A stretch of 64,000 nucleotides of DNA from Lachnospiraceae bacterium (GTDB lineage Bacteria > Bacillota > Clostridia > Lachnospirales > Lachnospiraceae). Position numbers and translations under genes: made by a program. The stretch spans positions 1-64,000 of the forward strand of contig JAAWBX010000036.1 in NCBI GenBank assembly GCA_022792885.1. The letters are read 5' to 3'. Position 1 is the stretch's first letter. Each line of letters opens with the position of its first letter. Shown here piece after piece: positions 59,389 to 64,000 of the stretch. Below the pieces are notes generated by a model. That model saw nothing but the letters and a program-made list of their open reading frames with translations, ran no database searches and was not told the DNA's origin.

Positions 59389-60565
59389 TAAAAGCATATC
59401 CGAATTCAGAAATCATGTTCCGGCCGCTTATGACTGGGCTTATCTGGAGACGGGAGGTACCGGTTTGGTACCGGATTTCGTTTATGAGGGAGTCCGACGA
59501 TATATGGATGATCGGTATTTCAAGGGGGGGGATTCCGTTTGGCTTTTTGATGATGGGATTACCTGGACGCTGCCGATGATCGAAAAATCAAAGGAAGCGT
59601 TGGCGCAGATGATACACGGCAGGCCGCAGGAGATTGCTTTTGGTCAAAGCGCGACGCAGATGTTCACCTTAGTGACGGAGGGGATTGATTACAGTCCGGA
59701 AGATAATATCGTTACAGTGCAGGAAGGATGGATCGGTAGTCGATACGCTTGGCAAAAACGTCAGGCCGAGGGATTGGAGGTACGGTTTGTCTATCCGGAA
59801 GAGGGAAGAATCACCGCTAAACAGATGATAGAGCAATGTGATTCGCATACTCGCGCGATGGCAATCAATCTGGTGGAAAGTTCTACGGGTTTTCGTATGG
59901 ACGTTGACGAATTGGGCGATTTTTGCCGAAAGAATGACATTCTGTTTTTTGTGGATGGCGTGCAGGCATTGGGAGTTCTTCAGATCGATGTACAGCGATC
60001 CAATATAGATTTTCTTGTCGGGAATGACTATAAATGGATGATGAACTTCTGCGGAACCGGTTATGCGTACATCAGCCAACGGGTTCGGAAACAGATCCGT
60101 CATTGGGGGGCCGGATGGATGTCCGATACCGATCGTTTTAATACGACAAAGGAGCATTGGGAGCCAAGGATGGATGCGGGACGTTTTGAAATCGGACATC
60201 AGCATAACGACGGAATCTATGGTTTGGGGTTGGTAGCGGCACAATACAATCTGTTAGGCGGTGAAAGTATAGAACGTTATGTCTGCGACCTTGCGGAAGA
60301 TTTCCGTTTAAGAGTGCAGGCGTCAAAAGGCGTTCGCTTAAGTTATAATTTCCCGAAAAAAAATTGCAGTCAGATCGTTTCGATAAAAACGGCCCGGGAG
60401 ATGGAGCTTGACAATGAGGATTTTAAAAAAGCAAAGGTATTTATGCATCTGAGAGAACCCGATCAAACCGGAGAACGTGAAATGCGCGTTTGTTTTCATT
60501 ATTACAACAACAAAGAAGATATCGACCGTTTCTTTGCCGTTGTAGATGCATGCAATCGGAGATAA
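59375..60565 (+). CDS. Class V aminotransferase-fold PLP enzyme
   Basis: A 396-residue fold-type I PLP enzyme of class V (cysteine desulfurase, kynureninase, isopenicillin-N-epimerase-like). The PLP lysine is Lys220 in VGNDYKWMMNFCGTGYAYIS; Asp194 in FFVDGVQALG holds the cofactor nitrogen; the N-terminus AYLETGGTGLVP is typical. It lacks the C-terminal active-site Cys loop of typical desulfurases as far as can be seen, so an epimerase, lyase or aminotransferase is more likely. ATG 59375, or the adjacent 59378, follows AGGAG. It is translationally coupled to the permease. Confidence 0.85.
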   Translation: MMAFSKSISEFRNHVPAAYDWAYLETGGTGLVPDFVYEGVRRYMDDRYFKGGDSVWLFDDGITWTLPMIEKSKEALAQMIHGRPQEIAFGQSATQMFTLVTEGIDYSPEDNIVTVQEGWIGSRYAWQKRQAEGLEVRFVYPEEGRITAKQMIEQCDSHTRAMAINLVESSTGFRMDVDELGDFCRKNDILFFVDGVQALGVLQIDVQRSNIDFLVGNDYKWMMNFCGTGYAYISQRVRKQIRHWGAGWMSDTDRFNTTKEHWEPRMDAGRFEIGHQHNDGIYGLGLVAAQYNLLGGESIERYVCDLAEDFRLRVQASKGVRLSYNFPKKNCSQIVSIKTAREMELDNEDFKKAKVFMHLREPDQTGEREMRVCFHYYNNKEDIDRFFAVVDACNRR

Positions 60566-60718
60566 ATTTCGAACATTTATCCAACCGAAAAATAATATGA
60601 TTTAGTTGTGCTGAAAAGACTTTGCTGCCGGAACAGATGGATAAGGTATAAAAATCGCGCCCGGTGTCCACCCTAACGGATATATGGGATATCATTCCCG
60701 AGATTAGGAGGACATGTT

Positions 60719-62305
60719 ATGAAAGACCGGGTTTTCGGCGTGCTTCAGCGGGTGGGGCGATCCTTTATGCTTCCCATCGCGATTTTGCCGGTGGCGGGCC
60801 TGTTTTTAGGAATCGGCGGCTCTTTTACCAATGGCACGATGATTCAGACTTACGGATTGGAGAGGATTCTGGGGGAAGGCACGATTCTCTATTCGTTTCT
60901 GACCGTTCTGAATCAGGCCGGTTCCATTATTTTCGATAACCTGCCGATCATTTTCGCCGTGGGTGTGGCGATCGGTATGGCGAAAGCGGAGAAGGAAGTG
61001 GCGGCCCTTTCCGGCGCGATCGCGTTTTTTGTCATGCACGCGTCCATTCACGCCATGCTGATGGTTACCGGAGGGGAAGAAGCCTTATTGTCCGGGTCCA
61101 CGGCGGACGTGGTCGGGATTCGCTCTTTGCAGATGGGGGTGTTCGGCGGGATCTTAGTGGGAACCGGCGTGGCGGCTCTTCATAATAAGTATTATAAGAT
61201 CGAGCTGCCGCAGGCGTTGTCGTTCTTTGGCGGCACCCGTTTCGTTCCGATTGTCTCAGCGGTCGTTTATCTGTTTGTGGGGCTTCTCATGTATTTTATC
61301 TGGCCGCCGATTCAGAAGGCGATTTATTCTCTCGGAAATTTGGTGCTGGTGTCCGGTTATGCCGGTACGTTTCTCTACGGAGTGATCGAGCGGGCGCTGA
61401 TTCCTTTCGGTTTGCATCACGTATTTTATCTGCCTTTCTGGCAGACGGCTTTGGGCGGATCGGCCATGGTGGACGGTGTTTTGGTGGAAGGCGCTCAGAA
61501 TATTTTTTTCGCGGAGCTGGCGGCTCCGGGTATTGAAAGATTTAATGTGGAAGCGACCCGTTTTCTGACCGGTAAATTCCCGTTTATGATGTTCGGTTTG
61601 CCGGGTGCGGCTCTGGCCATGTACAAGGCGGCGCGTCCGGAGAATCAGAAAACGGCCTGGGGGCTTTTGTTCTCGGCGGCCCTGACCTCTTTTCTGACCG
61701 GTATCACGGAACCGCTGGAATTTACTTTCCTCTTTGTGGCGCCGGTGCTGTACGGAATTCACTGTGTCTTTGCCGGTCTTTCCTTTATGCTGATGCATTT
61801 TCTGCAGGTAGGCGTCGGGCTGACGTTTTCCGGCGGTTTGATTGATTTGGTTTTATTCGGCGTTCTACAGGGCAACGCGAAAACAAACTGGACGACGATC
61901 CTGTGGGTGGGGGCTTTGTATTTTGTTTTGTACTATTTCCTGTTCGGTTTCCTGATTCGAAAATTTGACTGGAAAACGCCGGGTCGGGGCGAAACGGAGA
62001 CGAAGCTTTATACCAGAAAGGATCTCAATGAAGCGAAAGAAAGAGGGAAAGAGAAATCGGAGGACTTCTCCGGCGAGATTGTGGAGGGTCTAGGCGGAGC
62101 GGAGAATATCAGCGACGTGGATTGCTGCGCCACCCGTCTGCGGATCACGGTGCGTGAAGCGGAAAAAGCGGATGTGGAGCGGTTGAAGGCGACCGGCGCT
62201 TCCGGCGTACTTCGAAAAGGGAACGCGATTCAGATCGTCTATGGTCCCCGGGTGACAGTTATTCGTTCGCGGCTGGAGGATTATTTGAAGAAAGAGGAAG
62301 CGTAG
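60719..62305 (+). CDS. PTS system EIICB permease, glucose/maltose/N-acetylglucosamine family
   Basis: A 528-residue sugar permease. The EIIC domain (about 1-420, ten helices) begins GVLQRVGRSFMLPIAILPVAGLFLGIGG and has PFGLHHVFYLPFWQTALGG, typical of the Glc/Mal/GlcNAc group. The EIIB domain (about 450-528) has the phosphoryl Cys470 in DCCATRLRITV. There is no EIIA domain; it must be supplied in trans. GGAGG precedes the ATG. No regulator or hydrolase gene is adjacent to name the sugar. Confidence 0.92.
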   Translation: MKDRVFGVLQRVGRSFMLPIAILPVAGLFLGIGGSFTNGTMIQTYGLERILGEGTILYSFLTVLNQAGSIIFDNLPIIFAVGVAIGMAKAEKEVAALSGAIAFFVMHASIHAMLMVTGGEEALLSGSTADVVGIRSLQMGVFGGILVGTGVAALHNKYYKIELPQALSFFGGTRFVPIVSAVVYLFVGLLMYFIWPPIQKAIYSLGNLVLVSGYAGTFLYGVIERALIPFGLHHVFYLPFWQTALGGSAMVDGVLVEGAQNIFFAELAAPGIERFNVEATRFLTGKFPFMMFGLPGAALAMYKAARPENQKTAWGLLFSAALTSFLTGITEPLEFTFLFVAPVLYGIHCVFAGLSFMLMHFLQVGVGLTFSGGLIDLVLFGVLQGNAKTNWTTILWVGALYFVLYYFLFGFLIRKFDWKTPGRGETETKLYTRKDLNEAKERGKEKSEDFSGEIVEGLGGAENISDVDCCATRLRITVREAEKADVERLKATGASGVLRKGNAIQIVYGPRVTVIRSRLEDYLKKEEA

Positions 62306-62452
62306 CCCACCATTTTTCATTTCCACGCTCCTATTGGATCGGTTTTATGGTTTTGACTTTTTATATGTTTTTGTTTTCTTTCATAAGTGGAAAATCGGAG
62401 GAAAAAAATATATGCTAAAAAGAAAAAACCGGATTTTATGGAAAATATATCC

Positions 62453-62502
62453 ATCTGTTTTAAGGGTACACTTTTGTTAAAGTGTACCCTTAAGTAACAG
62501 AT
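62453..62502 (+). terminator. Long hairpin, probable PTS gene terminator
   Basis: TTAAGGGTACACTT (62460-62473) pairs perfectly with AAGTGTACCCTTAA (62480-62493) on a TTGTTA loop; the stem extends with ATCTGTT (62453-62459) and AACAGAT (62496-62502) past a 2-base bulge. A T run comes only at about 62508. Confidence 0.65.
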
Positions 62503-62518
62503 CAAGATTTTTTGACCA

Positions 62519-62560
62519 TTGATGAAATGTGCGATGGTTGCTATAATGACAGTGCTGTCA
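62519..62560 (+). promoter_or_regulatory. Promoter of the molybdoenzyme gene with adjacent palindrome
   Basis: TTGATG (62519-62524) and a consensus TATAAT (62542-62547), spacer 17. A palindrome TGACAG-TG-CTGTCA (62547-62560) begins in the last base of the -10 and spans the expected start of transcription. It may be an operator for an unidentified regulator. Confidence 0.75.
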
Positions 62561-62642
62561 TCTGACAAGCACATCCGTTTCCATCGGGTGGTAATACGGT
62601 TTTTTAAACCATGGAATTGAATGATTAAAGGAGGAGGAAAAC

Positions 62643-64000
62643 ATGTTCAAATTTGTGGATAAGCTGGAACATGGAAAAATCAGCCGCCGGGATTTCTTAA
62701 AGGGAAGCGCAGCCGCGACGGCGGCGATCGCCGCGCTTAACCTGACCGGATGCAGTTCGGCGGCAGTGAAGGAAGAGAGCAGTAAAGCGGCCGGTACTAC
62801 AGCAGCCGGTACCACGGCGGGCGCTACATCCGCGCCGACTGCAGAGGCGGCCGTGGAACATTCGCAGATCACCGATCCGGAACCGGAAGGGAAATGGATT
62901 ACGGCGGCCTGCTGGCATAACTGCGGAGGCCGCTGCTTAAATAAAGCGCTGGTGGTGGACGGCGTGGTCGTGCGTCAGAAGACGGATGATACCCACGCGG
63001 ACAGCCCGGATTTTCCGCAGCAGAGGGCCTGTGTCCGCGGACGTTCTCAAAGGAATCAGATTTTTTCGGCGGATCGTTTGCTGTTCCCGGTAAAAAGAAA
63101 GAACTGGAGTCCGGACGCTCCTCATGGCGAACTCAGAGGAAAAGATGAGTGGGAGCGCATTACCTGGGACGAAGCTCTGGATTACGTGGCGGCAGAATTA
63201 AAGAAAGCAAAAGAAAAATACGGCAACCGTTCGATCTGGGGACGCGGCACGGAGGCGATCCGGCTTTTAAACCTGTTCGGCGGATGTACGAGAGACTGGG
63301 GAACCACTTCCCGCGGTTCTTATACGCTGACGCCGGGGCTGGTAGGGATTCCGCAGGATTCGGGCAACGACCGTTTTGACACCAGAAACTGCGATACCGT
63401 TATTATGTGGGGCATGAATCCGGGCTGGTCTTCCGCCGGAAACCCGATCTATCATTGGATGCAGGCGAAAAAAGCCGGCGCCAAGTTCTATGGGGTGGAT
63501 CCTTATTATAATGAATCCTATACGGTTTTGGGAGCTCAGTGGATTCCCTGCCGTCCTTCCATGGATACGGCCATGCTGATCGGAGTTGCCTATGAGATGC
63601 TGAAGCTGGACGAGGCGGAAGGCGGAATCATCGACTGGGATTTCTTACATACGTACTGTGTGGGCTTTGACGAAGAGTCCATGCCGGAAGATGCCAAACT
63701 TTCGGAAAACTTCAAGGATTATCTGCTCGGAGCTTACGACGATACGCCGAAGACGGCGGAATGGGCTTCCGAGCTCTGCGGAGCTACGGTGGAAGACATT
63801 AAACTTCTGGCTTCCGAGATGAGAAAAGACAAAAAAGTGGCGCTGGTAAATTGCTGTGCGAACGGCAGAACCGCCAATTCGGATAATCTGCCTCAGATGT
63901 TTATGGTATTGGGCGCGATGGGCGGCCATATCGGTAAGCCGGGCCATATGACCGGTACGATGTACCATTCCAGAGGCGGCAACGTAGGTTATGCCCTGGT
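62643..64000 (+). CDS. Tat-exported molybdopterin oxidoreductase (DMSO reductase family), 5' part
   Basis: The frame starts at an ATG after AAAGGAGGAGG and runs off the window end (452 full codons seen). The Tat motif is SRRDFLK (about 14-20); a lipobox-like LTGC with Cys37 follows, then a Thr/Ala-rich linker (about 48-70). The [4Fe-4S] site is Cys90, Cys94, Cys98 (CWHNCGGRC) and Cys130 in QQRACVRGRS. This part resembles DmsA/YnfE catalytic subunits; the Mo ligand was not assigned. The substrate and the electron-transfer partners, normally downstream, lie outside the window. Confidence 0.9.
   Translation, partial: MFKFVDKLEHGKISRRDFLKGSAAATAAIAALNLTGCSSAAVKEESSKAAGTTAAGTTAGATSAPTAEAAVEHSQITDPEPEGKWITAACWHNCGGRCLNKALVVDGVVVRQKTDDTHADSPDFPQQRACVRGRSQRNQIFSADRLLFPVKRKNWSPDAPHGELRGKDEWERITWDEALDYVAAELKKAKEKYGNRSIWGRGTEAIRLLNLFGGCTRDWGTTSRGSYTLTPGLVGIPQDSGNDRFDTRNCDTVIMWGMNPGWSSAGNPIYHWMQAKKAGAKFYGVDPYYNESYTVLGAQWIPCRPSMDTAMLIGVAYEMLKLDEAEGGIIDWDFLHTYCVGFDEESMPEDAKLSENFKDYLLGAYDDTPKTAEWASELCGATVEDIKLLASEMRKDKKVALVNCCANGRTANSDNLPQMFMVLGAMGGHIGKPGHMTGTMYHSRGGNVGYAL

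Larger units (their letters stand above)
62306..62642 (+). other. Intergenic region between the PTS gene and the molybdoenzyme gene
   Basis: 337 bases without a convincing gene. It is AT-rich in its first half and contains, in order, a long hairpin (62453-62502), a promoter (62519-62547) and a palindrome (62547-62560). A strong AAAGGAGGAGG site precedes the next start at 62643. No small reading frame with a ribosome site was found. Confidence 0.7.

Noticed and set aside
62643-64000. Selenocysteine codon in the molybdoenzyme
   Set aside because: No in-frame TGA occurs in the visible part; the frame is open to the window end.
1-64000. rRNA, tRNA, prophage or insertion sequence
   Set aside because: No cloverleaf or CCA-ended segment, transposase motif, terminal inverted repeat with target duplication, or phage structural gene was seen on either strand.

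Overview
The window looks like chromosome of a strictly anaerobic, probably spore-forming Clostridia, most likely a Lachnospiraceae-type Firmicute. This is inferred from gene content and order. Examples are the ylxM-ffh-rpsP-khpA-rimM-trmD-rplS-lepB-rbgA-rnhB string, rex, ndoA after alr, fakA after an Asp23 gene, a GerW/YtfJ spore gene, a zinc-type L28 and a PPi-dependent phosphofructokinase. Many promoters have near-consensus SigA boxes with 17-base spacing. Coding density is high and most genes have strong purine-rich ribosome sites. No rRNA, tRNA, CRISPR array, insertion sequence or prophage was seen.

Layout. 1-230: two tandem copies of a 46-base intergenic repeat, then a promoter. 230-8799: a long plus-strand housekeeping run (SRP, ribosome maturation, two signal peptidases, RbgA, RNase HII, YraN, PgeF, YbaK). 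8888-14918: central metabolism (thrC, pckA, pfp on the minus strand, icd). 15118-19445: a MarR-controlled operon with a membrane-anchored Ntn amidohydrolase, an iron alcohol dehydrogenase and an aldehyde dehydrogenase. 19507-30344: mrp, a subtilase, an ABC-F ATPase, rex-acpS-nnr-alr-ndoA, yebC plus an orphan, and aroA. 30579-36664: an EF-G-like GTPase, a drug/metabolite transporter, a VOC protein and leuS. 36712-38549: small lineage-specific genes, including a 13-cysteine protein. 38591-40915: a second copy of the dispersed repeat, then a two-component system. 41124-45864: hisH-hisF, ung, uppP and rqcH. 46056-57191: yicC-gmk-rpoZ-rimO-pgsA-pncC, a DUF2953/YtfJ pair, rpmB, asp23-fakA and recG. 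57252-64000: a GntR regulator with an APC transporter and a fold-type I PLP enzyme, a PTS EIICB permease, and the start of a Tat-exported molybdopterin oxidoreductase cut by the window end.

Much of the window is conserved translation and secretion machinery. The parts most worth a second look are the MarR operon (an acid-ceramidase/bile-salt-hydrolase-like enzyme coupled to aldehyde and alcohol dehydrogenases under twin palindromic operators), the GntR/transporter/PLP-enzyme unit with its own palindrome, the Tat-lipoprotein molybdoenzyme with a promoter-proximal palindrome, the dispersed 45/46-base repeat found 38 kb apart in opposite orientation, the small-gene island around 37 kb, and a palindrome between rex and the ABC-F gene that appears to supply a -35 box in both directions. 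All functional statements rest on motifs and gene order read by eye. No database search was run.
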